Below are positions 52,074 through 64,000 of a stretch of DNA of 64,000 nucleotides, one piece after another. The stretch is taken from contig OZ038384.1 of the NCBI GenBank assembly GCA_964036045.1, forward strand, positions 23,551,000-23,614,999, written 5' to 3'. Origin of the DNA: Eutreptiella sp. 'Long Island Sound 2002' (taxonomy: Eukaryota > Euglenozoa > Euglenophyceae > Eutreptiales > Eutreptiaceae). The notes under the pieces were generated by a model, which saw only the letters and a list, made by a program, of their open reading frames with translations, made no database searches and had not been told where the DNA came from. Position 1 is the stretch's first letter. Each line of letters begins with the position of its first letter. Made by a program: the position numbers and the translations under genes.

Positions 52074-53308
52074 TCCCTCCGTCACTTCTTTGGCACTTTT
52101 GAGCAATAAGCTTGCTCACCTCTCGCAAAGGCATCTGATTTTTCACATGTTGCACTGCCACATTGTTGCCTAGGATCACCTCATTGTGTAGGCCTAGGAC
52201 TCTTTGGTGTGCGCGTTCGGAGGTAGTAGCCACGGTAGCGGCGCTACAATCAAACTCCATGACCATAGGATGGGAAATACCATGGTTTTCCAAAGCAGTC
52301 ACCAAAGTGGCCTTAGAGACATCCCCAGAGGTCATCTTGTAGATCCGGGCCCAGTGAAGGTCTTGGGCATACCTAGATTGGGCGCGGTCCACCCGGCCCT
52401 TGATGGTCTGGGTAACCGATCCCTTAGGCTGATCCGATACGTCCACATCCACCACATGCTTGCCACAATCTAGTAGAGCCACCTTGAGCTTCTCAATGAG
52501 GCACAACCAATCCGCATGGGAGACCTCCTAGTTGGCTCTCTTATTAGGCACCACCCTTCTCCAATCAGTAAGTAGCTTGCCATCCGGGGTACGGTCAAAG
52601 TTGATCATGAGATCAGTGCCACATTTCCTTGAACGTAGGTCTTTTAGGCCGAGGCAGTTCCTTGAGAGTTCGGGTCATCTCATCCTGACGAGGGGTAGGG
52701 TGTAGGCGGAACAGAGCATCACCCAACTTCTGGACATACCGGTCCTCCACGTTGTCGATATACTCCACAGACCAGGGTTTGAAGTATGCCCATCCAGACC
52801 TAGACGACTGCAAGAGGGCAGGCATCTCCACACTTTGGGCAAGGAGCTTCTCCATAGGATGGTGTTGGAATGCCATAGCTTGAAAGGCCAGCACCTCAGC
52901 GCTACTCTATTTTAGCGGGTCCCCCGCATCTTGTATCTTCTTGCCGCGGTATAGGAGGGCATTAGGCTCTGGAAACTGAAATCTCCTGCCCGTAAGGCGG
53001 TTGATGCTCTTGTCCCATGTCTCTCCCTCGTGGCTGGCCCGCCCCTAATCCTCTGGGTCAGGCCCAGGATGTCTCCTCCCTCCCTCACGTTCGGAGGAGT
53101 CTGAATCTTCGCTAGAAGTTGACGATGGGACTTCAGGTGGTCCATCCCCTAAGGCTTGACGCTTCTTCTTTGGTATGAGGGGGCTTGTATCCTTCCCCCT
53201 TCTCTTGCTCCTGTCTGACTCATCCGCTGAGGAGCTCTCCCCATTTTGACGATGGTCCTGGGCCTCCTTCCTGGTCCCGGGTTCAGTCTTCACTGCAATA
53301 CTTGTCGA
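52074..53308 (-). pseudogene. gypsy gag, copy C (truncated)
   Basis: Homologous to gag copy A from its 5' end to the segment just after VSKLIAQKCQRSD, then cut by GC-3. It shares A-specific bases (GTGCGCGTTCGG) but lacks A's one-base deletion (about 52815 reads GAGGGCAGG). It carries the same frame change after KEMWH and a TAG at about 52528. The 5' side ends at GATAGAG before (TAGG)n and GC-2 copy 2. Confidence 0.75.
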
Positions 53309-53859
53309 TAGAGTAGGTAGCTAGGTAGGTAGGTGCACTCGGTCGTGAAGAGGCGCCCCATGGTTCCCGCTGGCTTTGCCGCTGTGATGAACAGGAAGAG
53401 GCTCCGCAATTGAAGAGGGGAGGCGACTTACATCCCGCTAGACCTGACTGTTGGCCCCCAGCAAAGTGGCCCTGGGCAACACCGGGAGGGCTGATCGCCG
53501 CCTGCGTGATGTGCTTGTCTCGCCAGGAGGGTGTGCCCCCCTGCTTGCGCAAGTCCCCTCCTTTGGGCGGAACCCTAGAGGTTCACCGGACTTCTTGGTG
53601 TATCCTGTTCCCAAGGCATGCATGCATGTTCTTGGTACTGGGGTTCCGAGGCTCTTGGGTGTCGCACGCTCCCCCTCGACTTCCAAAGCAGCGCGGGCCT
53701 TAGGATGCAGCCTTACCCCCGGGCTCCGGAGCTCGTTTGGCCTGGTCACCTGCATGGCACGGGCTGCCTCAGTGCCCGGGCTATGGACACTGGGTTTCCT
53801 ATTGTTGTGTTGTGTTTGTGTTTTGGGTCCGGGTTGTGCTTGGGTTTGGGTTTCGGTAG

Positions 53860-54420
53860 CCCTGGCTGGGGTCTTGGGTGGGTGTGTTTAGGTACAGTAT
53901 GTGGTTTCGCCCCTCCTCTCCCGGCTGCGGTTTGCCGTGTTTGCGGTTGGGCTTTCGTTTCGGCCTGCACCCCACCTTTCTTGGTTAGAAGATTGCGGAC
54001 GTGCGTGGCTGTGTGCGCGCTCCGCCTGCACCCCGCCCTTTCCGGTTCTGGTGTGCGGTTTTGGCGTGCGTGCTGGGGTCCGGGTTTCGGCTGCGCCCCG
54101 CCACTCCGTGGGGTGGTGTTGAGATGTGTGTGTGCTTGTGTGCCCGTCCCGCATGCTCTCCTGCACCTCCTGGTTGGCGGTGCGGTGCGGGGCTGTGTGG
54201 TTGGGCCTGGGTTGCTGCCGCGCCGCGCCACTCCTGCCTGGGCTGTTGGGGCGTGTGTGTGTTTGTGTGCGCGCCCCGCTTGTACTCCGCCTTTCCTGGC
54301 TGGGGTGTGCTGTGTGGGGGTGCGTGCTGGGCTCGGGTTTCGGCTGTGCCCCGCCCCTGTCGGTTGGGTTGTTGGGGTGTGTGTGCGGTCGTGTGTGTGC
54401 ACCGCTTGCCAACTCCCTTC
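53860..54420. repeat. ~62-bp minisatellite in GC-2 copy 2
   Basis: Paralogue of 14090-14695 with about nine units. One unit near the low-coordinate end is shorter because the CCCCGCCAGC segment of copy 1 (14113) is absent. Confidence 0.65.
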
Positions 54421-56480
54421 CTCGGGGGCTGACTGTGGCGCGGAGGTGTGCGGGTGTTAGCGTTGGTCGGGTTTGCCCCCCCCCCCTCCCCCTTGGTTTT
54501 TCCTTGTTGGGGGGGGGCGTCGTGACGTGTCGTGTCTTGGCTTTGTGGTGTCGGTCGCTGGTTGTCCCGGTCTTGGGTCTCGTGGTCTCTGTCCCCCCAT
54601 CCCTTCTCTTTCGGGCTGGGTTTTTTTTTCAGTCCCAGCGTGGCGTGTGTCTGCGTGTTTTGGTTGTCTCTTCTCCCGGTGGGCCGCTGCTGCTGGCTTG
54701 GTGTTGCCGGTTTTGGCTAGGAGGTCCTCCAGTGCCCCTTTGGGGGGTCCTGGCTTCCGTTCTGTCTGGCCGGGGGGTTTGACCGCCTCTTGTGGTGTTG
54801 GTGGGCGGTTTGGTGGCTGTGGGCCGTTCTCGCGCCCCCCCCCCTGTTTTCTTCTTTGGGGGGCGGTCTGCCTGTTCGTCCCTCTGCCTTCCCTGGGCTG
54901 GTGCACGCACTAGTTGGCGTTCAGTGTGGTCTTCCGGGTTGCTGTTGGTAGTTGCGCTTTGCCAGGCCTTGCCCCGGCCCCATGGGTCAGGTGGGTTATG
55001 TACACGTCGGGATCGGAGCCCCGTCCTGCCAGGTTAGGTTCTGGCTCTGCCGACTGGGCGGCTGCGCCAGGCGGCTTCGTGTGGCCCTGGGTTAGGGGGA
55101 CTGGGTTTTCCGTGTCCTGTCGCCTCGGCGGTGCCGGTTTCTGGAGGCGGTTTGTGTGGGCGGACAGCCACGTTGTTGCCGGGTGTGCGGTGGCCCCTTG
55201 CCGGTGTGTGGCGGGCTGGTGCGGCTCCTTCCGGGGTGTGCGCTGGCTTGTTTTGGTTCGACCCTCTGTTAGCGTCCCTTGCTTTGGTGTTGTGCTGTGC
55301 TGTGGTGCGCCGTGCTGCGTTGTGCCGTGTTTCGCAGTGCTGCGTCGTTTTGGTCCGCGCTGTGTTGCCATGCGCCCTGCTGGGCTGCGCCGTGTTGCGC
55401 CGTGCCGTGCCGTGGTGTGCCGCTCTGTGCCACGTTGCGTCGCGGCCTGCTGTGGCATGTTGTGCCTTGGGGTGCCTTGTCGTGGTGCGTTGCACTGTGG
55501 CGTGCTGCGGTGCGGTGTGCCGTGCTGCCTCGTGTTGTGCCGTGGTGGGTAGGTGGACGTCAGTCTGGCCCGTGTCGTGGTGCGGAGTGCGGGTCAGAGT
55601 GTTGCTGGCTGGTGGCTTGGGGGTGAGGTTAGGTGTGGGTGGCTCGCTGGGTCCGTGCTGTGGGGGTCTTGGTGTGCCGCTCGGGCTGGTGGGTCGGGTA
55701 GGTGTCTGCGGGGTTGCCCTCCCTGGGAGCCTGTGCCTTGGTCCCGTGTCCTCTGGGGGTCCCGGCCCCTGGCCCTGGGTGCTGTGGCCGTGCCTTTGTC
55801 CTCTTCCGGTGCCTGTGAAGTGGCCCTTGTGGTGTCCGGGGTCATCGCCTGGCGGTGAGGGCGTGGTGGTGGGCTGCGCGGTGGTGTTGCTAGCGGCTCC
55901 CTCTGTGGGTGTAGCCCGTTCTCCCTGTGTATGTGTGCCCTCCATCCCCTGTGTGGTTTCTGGTGGCTGGTGGGCGTGTGGTTGTGTGATCCGCACGGCG
56001 TCTGATTCGTGCTTCGGGGGCGTGTGTTGGGGGCGTGCGCCCCCGGGGGTGGTGCGGCGTCCGCTTGGGGTGGGGCAGCGCTGGTCCCTCCGTCGTGGTA
56101 TGCCCTTCCTGCGTGTGGGTCCTGGTGCCCGCTGTTGTGTCCTCTTTCCCTGCGCCTCGGTCCCTGTTCCTTCCCCTTCCTGTCTCTTGGGTGGTCTCCT
56201 GCTCCCATGTTGTGTCGCTCCCGGTGTCCTGTCCCTATGGGCGCCTGCCTGTCACTTTGGGCCCTTCCTTGCCTCCTTGCCGGAGTGTCCCTTTCTGTCC
56301 CTTGCCCTCCCCTTGCCCGTGCCCTTCTCCTTCCCGGTGTGGTGGTGGTGGGGTGGGGGGGGGGTCTGTGGGGCGCTGATGGCCCACGCGTGGCGGTGGG
56401 TGGCCTGCAGCCATTGGCGGAGGGTTTTGGGGGGTGTAGGGGGGGCGGAGGACCTCAACCGCGTCCCCGAGGAGGGCCTC

Positions 56481-57473
56481 TCATGCCGTCTGCGGCACGA
56501 TGGCCTCCTGGGGGGCTCCTTTGGGTTTGGCGGGGGTGCGGGTGCGGATCTCCCCGAAGGTGTGCACCATGTGCACCCCTTCTCCCGTTTGCGCTCCCCG
56601 ATGCCCACGTGGACCAAGTGGCGGAGCTCCTGCAAGGCAGGTCAGACCACCAGGCGAGGTGGGCGGGGGCCTGGGGGGGGAGGGGTCCGAGCTCGAGGTC
56701 CTGGAGTGGCGTGAGGAGGACTTGGACATGCGGCGATGGTGGGCGTGTTGGCGCCTGGGGGAGCGGGAGCGGCGGTGGCCGGGGCTTGGGGTGGAGGACG
56801 GGTATGGGCGACGGGTGGAACGGGAAGCCCGGTGGAGCCCGTGGGGGGAGGGGGTGGGGGACATGGGGCGGCGGTGGCGTGCTTGGCGGCGCCTGGGGGA
56901 GCGGGAGCGGTGGTGGCGGGGGCTTGGGGTGGGGGTCGCGTACGGGCGGAGGGGGGCAAGGGAAGCCCGGTGGGGGTCAAGGGGGGAGGGAGAGGTGGAC
57001 GTGGGGCGGCGGTGGCGCACGTGGTGGCGACCGGGAGAGCGGGAGCAGGGGGAGCGGGGCCCCGGGGGGTTGTGGTGGCGCGTTGGGGAGCGGTTGCCGT
57101 GTGTGGAGCGTGAGCGTTGGGGGTGGGTGCGCCGTGCGGGGGGGGGAGTGGGAGCGCCGCCGTTTGCGGGACCGGGCCTCTTCGCGGCGCGAGTCGGGCC
57201 AGTCAGGAGGTGTTGGCGGGTCCTGGGGTGCCTCGCGTGGTGCTGCCTGGTACTGCGGGGGGGGGGGATACCCCGCCCTCCATTGATACGCCACGTAGGG
57301 GTGCGATGGCGGCAGCGGCTGGAGGTACGGGTCAAGTGACTGTCCTGACGGGGTTGGGCCCGGGGGCCCCTTCGGCGTGGACGTTGTGGCTGGGGGGATA
57401 CGGCGCCTGGTATGGGGGGGCTGGCCCCTGGTGGTTGTTGGGGTATGGAGTTGGAGCGCCCGGTGGCTGCCAT
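56481..57473 (-). CDS. RS-domain segment of GC-2 copy 2
   Basis: Same organisation as 16621-18053: Pro-rich N-terminal part, then RS repeats (HHRSRSPRRRQARHRR, HRRSRSPRRQHAHHRR) and a C-terminal segment (EIRTRTPAKPKGAPQEAIV). It is separated by a frameshift from the upstream Pro/His/Tyr-rich part (57685-57332). Keeping RS dipeptides in both copies despite indels supports a genuine protein feature. Confidence 0.55.
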   Translation of the reverse strand: MAATGRSNSIPQQPPGASPPIPGAVSPQPQRPRRRGPRAQPRQDSHLTRTSSRCRHRTPTWRINGGRGIPPPRSTRQHHARHPRTRQHLLTGPTRAAKRPGPANGGAPTPPPARRTHPQRSRSTHGNRSPTRHHNPPGPRSPCSRSPGRHHVRHRRPTSTSPSPLDPHRASLAPLRPYATPTPSPRHHRSRSPRRRQARHRRPMSPTPSPHGLHRASRSTRRPYPSSTPSPGHRRSRSPRRQHAHHRRMSKSSSRHSRTSSSDPSPPRPPPTSPGGLTCLAGAPPLGPRGHRGAQTGEGVHMVHTFGEIRTRTPAKPKGAPQEAIVPQTA

Positions 57474-59106
57474 CCCATACGCTGGTGCTGCTCGTGCACG
57501 GGGGGTTGTGGCCCGGTGGGGTAGGGTGGTGGGCAGTGGTAGTGGGGGGGGTGGTGTTGGTGGTGGTGGTGGTGGGGCCGCTGGTGGTGGTGGCGCTGGT
57601 AGTGGTGGGGATGGTGCTGCGGGTATGGCCCCAGGACCCCTTTTAGATATCCCGGTCCCCCTGGTGGGGGTGGGGGGTCGGGCATCGTGCGCAGTCCCTG
57701 GGGCCGTACTATTTGGTGGGCAGCGGGGGCGGGTCGGGGGCCGGGCTTAACGGTGATTGTGGTCGAGGGATCCCACGTCCCTGGTTTGGTTTTTGCCGGC
57801 GGCGGTGGTGGTTTGTGGGGGGTGGATGACGGGGGGCTAGGAGATGGTGATGTTGACGAGGGTTTGGACGGGGTCGTGTTGGGTCGCCGCCTCTGTGCTG
57901 GCGGCGGCCGCTGGTGGGAGGGGGGCTTGGGTTGTGGTGGGTGAGGGGCGCTTGGGTTGGCGTCGTTGCGTTTGTGCTGTTGTGGGCTGTGTGGGGTTGT
58001 GTTGGTGGTGGTGCTGTTGCCGGAGGTGCGATTGTTAGGGCGCCGCCTTGGGTTTGGGGTCGGGTTTTGGGTTGGGGTCCGGTTCGAGGTTGAGGAGGAC
58101 CTCGGTCCGGAGGTGTGAGGGCGCCGGTGCTTGGCGGAGGGGCTTCCCGGTGTGCTGCCGGGTTGCCTGGGTCGCCTGTGTGGGGGTCGGGGGGTCCCCA
58201 GTAGCCTGGCGTGCGGCCGCAGCTTTGGCTTTGGCCTTGGCCTTGTGGATGAGGTCAGCTGGGACGGGAGGGTCGGAGGATGAGGTGGAGGATGTCGATG
58301 AGGCCGAGGACGAGGAGAAAGTGGTGGTTTTTGGAGGACGCGGGTTGCGCTGTCATGCGGCCGGTCGCGGGTTTGTAGGCAGCAGCTTCTGCTGCGTCCA
58401 CGGCGGGGAGGATGTAGGGCATGTCCTCGGGCTGTAGGTTAGGGATGAGTGGCTGGGGGGGGCCCGGCCGTGACCGGGCGGCCCGGCGGGCCGATCTGGT
58501 CGGCAGCGGTGGGGGAGGGAGGTGCCGGGCTGCAGTCTTCTCCTTCTGAGCTTGGCTGTGCCGGGGTCCTGCAACGTGTGAGGTTGTCTTGGTTGGCGTC
58601 CCCGGGGGGAAACAGTTCGCGTGGGCTGCATTCGGGGGCCGGGGGGGGTGGGCCTGGGTTTTCTGGGGTGTGCGTGGGGGGCGTGTGCGGGCCACTGGGC
58701 AGTGTGGGCGTGCCCTGGGGCATGGGGCTCCCCTCGGTGGGTGTGTGCGGGTTGTCGAGTGTGGCGGGTGGTGAGGGGTGTCCGGCAGGTGGGTACGTGG
58801 CGGGTGTATGCTGTTGTTTGGGCGGGTGGGGGAGGCCCGTGTCGCGGGGCCCGGGGGTGCGCGCGATGGTGGGTGTGTGTGGGTCTCCGGGTGGGCAGCG
58901 ACGGGGGAGGGACATGGGTGGGGATTGCGCGGGGGGGTGTATTGTGTCGCTGTATGTGTCCGCTCGGGGCGGCGCGCTTGCGTGGTCAGTTGTAGGCCGG
59001 GCGGTTTGGAGGTGAAGCTTGCCGTCTTCTGCGGCCGCGGCAAGGATTTCGCAGACGAGCTTGCGTATTGGGTGCACCTCTTGGTCAGTGGTGGGAAGAG
59101 GGTATG

Positions 59107-59990
59107 CTAGCTCTGGGCTAAGACCCACGCGGCGGAGGACCCCGTGGATGGCGTGGTACCCGCAGATGGGGGAATACTGTGGTCTCGGGGGGGCGGGTCC
59201 TTCCGCGTGTCTGGGCCTGCCTTGACTTGTGTGCCGGCTGGGGATGGCCCAAATCCAGGGCACGGTCCCCGTGGATGACCAGCGACGCTGGATCCATTTG
59301 GCCAGGCAGAGCATGACCAGTCCCAGGTCATAGCCCGCCTGCCCTGAGGTGATTTGGGCCAGGGCGCGGGCTGGGAATTGTTCTCCGGCTGGAGGACGCC
59401 CCTGAGGACCCTATGCGGGGTGGTGAGTTCCCCTACTGCCCCTGGTGGGGCGGTCCTCGGGGCGAGCATGGTGTCTGTCCCTTTGACGAGCCATTGCGGG
59501 CCGCGGGACGTAGCTGTAGCGGCCATTACGTAGTAGTGCCCGCGCTTGAGGACTGTACACCAGACCTCTGGCAGGGGGGTGGTCACGGTCTGTAGGTGGG
59601 GGAGGGAGGTCGTCGTCTGGGGTGCGGAGGCCGGCGGCGCGGAGGGCGGTGTCACGGGTTGGTGCGGTGGCCTGTTCTAATTGCTCCGAGTGGTTCGGGT
59701 CCGCAGGGTTGTCCTCTCTGCTGGGGCTCGTCGTAGGCGTATGGTCCCTCGACGTGTGATGTTGGTGTCGGTGTCGTGTGTCAGGGCCTGGCCCCACTCG
59801 ATGGGGGGGATCCAGACGTGCTGGCCTTGGGCGTGTTGGCAGGCTCGCCAGAGTACGAGGTCTACGATGGTCTCGTCGAGTCCGTTGCCTGGGGTGGTCA
59901 GGTCCTGAAGGGCTTTGACGGTGAGCTTGGTCCACCTCTCTTCTGGGCGGTACCAGCCGAGGGGAGTGCTCAGGGCCCTGCCATGGAGGG
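59107..59990 (-). pseudogene. ULP1-like domain, GC-2 copy 2
   Basis: Same motifs as copy 1: LTVKAL...PG, VWIPPIEWGQAL, KRGHYYVMAATAT and WLVKGTDTML. The C-terminal helix reads SGQAGYDLGLVMLCLAKW at 59350-59290. The helix is in a different phase from the His/Asp part because of an indel near 59380. The Cys position is Leu. Confidence 0.5.
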
Positions 59991-59999
59991 TTGCTCAGC

Positions 60000-61747
60000 T
60001 TTTCCCTTTCACTTTTCCTTCCCGTTGCCTTGTGGGCTTTGGTACCTCTCCTTGGCCAATCTCCTGACCAAAGCACACTCTTGGTACCAATGGTCACAGG
60101 GTAATCCCGAATTCCTGCAGGTGTAGCACTCAAGAGGGCTCCTTTCATGTCCCCCCTTTCCACCCCTCTCCCCCAAGATGACCATTCCGTCCCTTTTCTT
60201 GGCCCTTGCCCTCATGCTCCCTACTCCTCTGAATCGGGGTGTACCCTTGCCAAACCCTCCCTTCTGTACTTTTGCGACATGGAGCTTAGGTTTGGGCTTA
60301 GATGGCACCCTCACACTCACCTTGCGGAGGGGGAGTGGCCTGCTTGTGCCTGTTCTTCTCCCCTTTCTCAAGCTTTTCTGGTCCACAAGGGGGCGTCCGG
60401 GTCGCAGAACAGATGTGAATAGGCCTCAGCTGAGTCTCTGAGTCATTGGGGTTCCAACTCCACCGGTGTCTCGGCTCTCTCGTTCCTCCGGGTAGTCACT
60501 TCTCCGGCACTTCTGAGCAATAAGCTTGCTCACCTCTCGCCAAGGCATCTGATTTTTCACATGTTGCACTGCCACATTGTTGCCTAAGATCACCTCATTG
60601 TGTAGGCCTAGGACTCTTTGGTGTCGGCGTTCGGAGGTAGTAGCCACGGTAGCGACGCTACCATCAAAATCCATGACCATAGGATGGGAAATACCATGGT
60701 TTTCGAAAGCAGTCACCAAGGTGGCCTTAGAGACATCCCCAGAGGTCATCTTGTAGATCCGAACCCAGTGAAGGTCTTGGGCATACCCAGATTGGGCGCG
60801 GTCCACCCTGTCCTTGATGGTCTGGGTAAACAATCTCTTAGGGTGATCCGATAAGTCCGCATCTGCCACATGCTTGCCACAATCTGGTAGAGCCACCTTG
60901 AGCTTCTCAATGAAGCACAACCAATCCGCATGGGAGACCTCCTAAGTGACTCTCTTATTAGGCACCACCCTTCTCCAATCAGTAAGTAGCTTGCCATCCG
61001 GGGTATGGACGAGGCAGTTCCTTGAGAGTTCGGGTCATCTCATCCTGACGAGGGGTAGGGTGTAGGCAGAACAGAGCATCAGCCAGCTTCTGGACATACC
61101 GGTCCTCCACGTTCCGGATATACTCCACAGACCAGGGTTTGTAGTATGCCCATCCAGACCTAGACAACTGCACGAGGGCAGGGAATTCCACACTTTGGAC
61201 AAGGAGCTTCTCCATAGGTGTTGGAATGCCATAGCTTGAAAGGCCAGCACCTCAGCGCTACTCTCGTTCAGCGGGTCCCCCGCATCTTGTATCTTCTTGC
61301 CGCGGTATAGTAGGGCATTAGGCTCTGAAAAGTGAAATCTCCTGCCCCTAAGGCGGTTGATGCTCTTGTCCAATGTCTCTCCCTTGTGGCTGGCCCGCCC
61401 CCCATCCTCTGGGTCAGGCCGTGGATGTCTCCTCCCTCCCTCACGTTCGGAGGAGTCTGAATCCTCACTAGAAGTTGACGATGGGTCTTGAGGCGGTCCA
61501 TACCCTTAGGCTTGACGCTTCTTCTTGGGTATGAGGGGGCTTGTACCCTTCCCTCTTCTCTTGCTCCTCCTAGACTCATCCCCTGAGGAGCTCTCCCAAT
61601 TTGACGATGGTCCTGGCCCTCCTTCCTGGTCCCAGGTTCAGTCTTCACTGCCATACTTGTCGATATAGTCCTTTGTGCACTGCCACTAGAGCCAGGGGTG
61701 GCACTCACCCCTTCTTGCTTGCCTATTGGGGGTTGTACCACACTCAC
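60000..61747 (-). pseudogene. gypsy gag, copy D
   Basis: Full gag from MSVVQPPIGKQEG to the zinc knuckle CYTCRNSGLPCDHWYQEC (about 60110-60057), a C-x2-C-x8-H-x4-C arrangement. It is then cut by GC-2 at the same point as copy B. A deletion near 61008 removes the KEMWH region; TAG is kept at about 60942. The Trp of GETWDKS reads Leu here. It is closest to copy B. Confidence 0.75.
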
Positions 61748-62820
61748 CTAAGCCCTAATGGCAGGTATGCTTCCCTGAATGGTTCCTTAAATTCCTAAAA
61801 TGGGCAATAATGCCCCCCATGGGATTTTGTTGCTATTAGTGCAACAGGTTTGCGAAGAACATACCACCATCATTTGGAGTCATATACATCCGTCTCATGG
61901 TAACTCAACATATTACCGCAATTTGACAAAGAAAAGTTGGCCCGTAGGCTGGCTAGTAAATGTGGTCCCATGAAACAAGCCAATGGTGTTTGAAATGTCC
62001 CGCCAAGGCATGCTGTCTTTTCTATGTGCCGGCACGTACTCTATCCTTTCTTTAGGGTTGGTTTCACGTATATGTTAAAAACAGGTTGCAATTGGTGCTT
62101 ATCCCAAGAGAAGTCAATGAAACACAGTTGGCCCATCCCATTACTGCTAAATGCTGCCCCATCGCACCGTCCAATGTGGAATAGGCCCACTCAGCAGTTA
62201 TCCGCCTCTGTCTACATGACAATGCTCTCGTGCCTGTTCATTCACTGGTTTTCAACCTCTTTCAAATGTGAAGATGCCCAAAGGGCAGCCTATATTGGGG
62301 CACCCAACATTTCAAAAATTGGCACATGTAATGGCACGTAAATGCTGCAAGAACAAACGTGGTGATCAGATACTACATGTGGAGGACTTAGGTGTGTATG
62401 TAAGATGAGGTGATATTTACTTGCCCTCGGACTTGCCAATTAGGTTTCGTTGAATTCGCGTACCATAGGCAAAGATCCGGCCTGACAGACGGGACAACAA
62501 CGCAGGATTACATCAACCTAAGTACTAAAAACCCTGGAAAACATTGACGAAGGGGCAAACCAAATTTGGCTCCTCCCAATGCACCTCAATGACACCCCAT
62601 CCTATGGGCCAATGCTTGTTGAGCAAAAATTTAACATATATTTGATTGTTATAAAAAAAGACCACAGACACGATATCGTGAATGTATGTTCTTCAAACAA
62701 ACGTGGCAACAATAACAACATACTCCACACGGGGGCATGCATTGGCGATTGGGGGCCATTTAGGGAACAATACCTGCCATAAAAGCCTAGCTGCTTGGTC
62801 GGCAAGGTCCTCTCTCTTGA
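61748..62820. other. gag-upstream region, second copy
   Basis: Paralogue of 24683-25880 with two deletions (about 137 and 21 bases). No coding motif. Confidence 0.5.
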
Positions 62821-64000
62821 TTATCCTAATGGGTTTGGCCCCCGGGCGGGTTGGCGGTTGAGGGCGATTAGCGCATGCCCTTGCCGCTGGACCACACCTG
62901 TGAGCATGTGGATTTGCTTTCGTAGGCCCTCTACCTCTGAATTCTCACCCTTTGGGGCCATTCCCTCCTCAGTTTCTTGCCGCATCTGGTCTACCAGCCC
63001 TTGTACCTTCCCCACCCTCTGGGACAAATCTCTGCCTACGGTACGGGTGGTTTGTATGGCGCCACACAAGCATGCTATTTTCAAACAAAATTGTTGCAAC
63101 GTATTTCCTTCATCTCCCACTTGGGATAGCCATTCCCTTGTCTTGCAATGCCACCGAGGACATTAGGTTCTCGGTGGCCTTTTCCACTTCGCAGAGTGCG
63201 TGGGTCTGGCTCTCAATTAAGTTTTGCATCTCCTCCAAGCAGGACCTGGTAGAATGCAACCATTTTTCCATACCTGGGTTTCCTCCAGAGTCTTCTTCCA
63301 CATACGTCACAATAGGTCTTGCCACATCCAGGATCTTCTTCATCAGCATCTCTTGAGTAGGCTTCAGGAGGTTTTCCTCCACTCTTTGCATCATGGTCTG
63401 GCACTGTTTATCCATCACTTTACACACAAAGCTGCAGGTCTTGTTCTCTCATTCTTGCAGCCCCACTCTCCCACTCTTCTTGTCTTTGCATTACGCACTC
63501 TTGCATCTTTTGCAAATTTTCTTGCAAGGTATCGTCCCCTTTCCCTTTTTCTCTTTGCATCACAAGAAGGGCCCTTTCAGCACCCTTGGCTTCCCTTGAC
63601 TCTTGTAACGCTCCAACTCGGCCGGCCTCACCAGATGTCCTTCCATTGGTTAAACCTTTTCCATATGCCTTCCCTCTAGTCGTTCGCACACCTGATGGCG
63701 TTCACAAACTTCTTGCCTCAGGTCTGGAAGGAAGTTCAGCACTTGTTGGTATAGATTTTCGATCTCTCTCGATAGGGCTTCCTTCTCGGTGTCCTCTTCA
63801 TGCAGCTCCATCATGGTGTCCCTCTTCGTCACAAGGGCGTCCCCCTGGAGGCCAGTAGATTGTAGAGGCGATGGTCGACCGTCTCCATGACGGAATTGGT
63901 AGTGAGGGGCCGGTAGAGCACCCACTTCTTGTCCAAGACTCTCCTGCTCGTCACGCGTATGCTCCTGAGATGATAGGTGAGAGGGCATAGGGCTAGGTAG
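62821..64000 (-). pseudogene. coiled-coil protein ORF, second copy (cut by window edge)
   Basis: Minus frames 63988-63650, 63689-63420, 63427-63110 and 63120-62821, matching 27103-25881 including both frame-change positions. It also has a small deletion near 63121 that removes the SDQ codons found in copy 1. The N-terminal part is beyond the window. Confidence 0.45.

Larger units (their letters stand above)
53309..59999 (-). mobile_element. GC-2, second copy (uninterrupted)
   Basis: Collinear with 13567-22866 minus the 18678-21215 block. Features in the same order: (TAGG)n with one variant unit (53309-53334), minisatellite (53860-54420), GCCGTG-type repeats (55275-55550), RS domain (about 56700-57230), GTG repeat encoding poly-His (57550-57610), Ser-rich/basic segment (58310-58048), Pro-rich linker and ULP1-like domain (59990-59220). 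It lacks a ~36-base segment with TTAGGG-like sequence found at 18251-18286. The minus-strand frame is broken by different indels from copy 1, so both are decayed independently. Confidence 0.72.

Overview
The window is eukaryotic nuclear DNA, almost certainly from a protist or alga. I see no bacterial operons, rRNA or tRNA genes, but there are canonical short GT-AG introns, a chromodomain Ty3/gypsy retrotransposon, a tyrosine-recombinase (DIRS/VIPER-like) retrotransposon and several very GC-rich non-LTR-like elements. No host gene identifies the lineage, so I do not name an organism. Nearly all recognisable coding sequence is retroelement-derived, and most of it is broken by stops or frameshifts.

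Layout. (1) 0.1-2.3 kb, minus: gag-like remnant of one LTR-type element. (2) 3.5-4.05 kb: a short dispersed repeat in tandem (family HR), which recurs at 39.07 and 49.2-49.57 kb. (3) 5.3-13.57 kb, minus: a gypsy/chromovirus element with gag, protease, RT, RNase H, integrase and chromodomain, followed by an unusual post-integrase region with a Cys-rich module and five SUMO-consensus motifs. (4) 13.57-22.87 kb: GC-rich element GC-2, with minisatellites, an RS-domain protein and a ULP1-like domain, interrupted by a 2.54-kb AT-richer block (18.68-21.2 kb). (5) 22.87-27.8 kb: a second gypsy gag copy, its upstream region and a coiled-coil ORF. (6) 27.8-33.7 kb: AT-rich DNA with local tandem repeats and one degenerate plus-strand coding patch. 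(7) 33.73-35.75 kb, minus: the only cellular-looking spliced gene, whose introns carry the same 18-bp perfect palindrome. (8) 35.95-39.01 kb, plus: a decayed element in the order tyrosine recombinase, then RT-RNase H. (9) 39.19-49.22 kb: GC-rich non-LTR element GC-1, flanked by a 12-bp target-site duplication inside HR; the empty site survives at 3.95 kb. (10) 49.6-52.07 kb: GC-3, a GC-rich block of ~650-bp repeats. (11) 52.07-64.0 kb: a second copy of the 12.33-27.10 kb block (gag, GC-2, gag, upstream region, coiled-coil ORF) lacking the 2.54-kb block.

How the parts relate. The gypsy element was split by GC-2, which sits between two gag copies that overlap by ~1.73 kb. That compound structure was later duplicated as a segment. 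GC-1 and GC-2 share a degenerate ULP1-like domain and end in the same (TAGG)n tract. In GC-1 this domain lies in a long reading frame downstream of an RNase H/CCHC ORF2 end, an unusual architecture for a non-LTR element. All positions come from reading the sequence; no database search was run.
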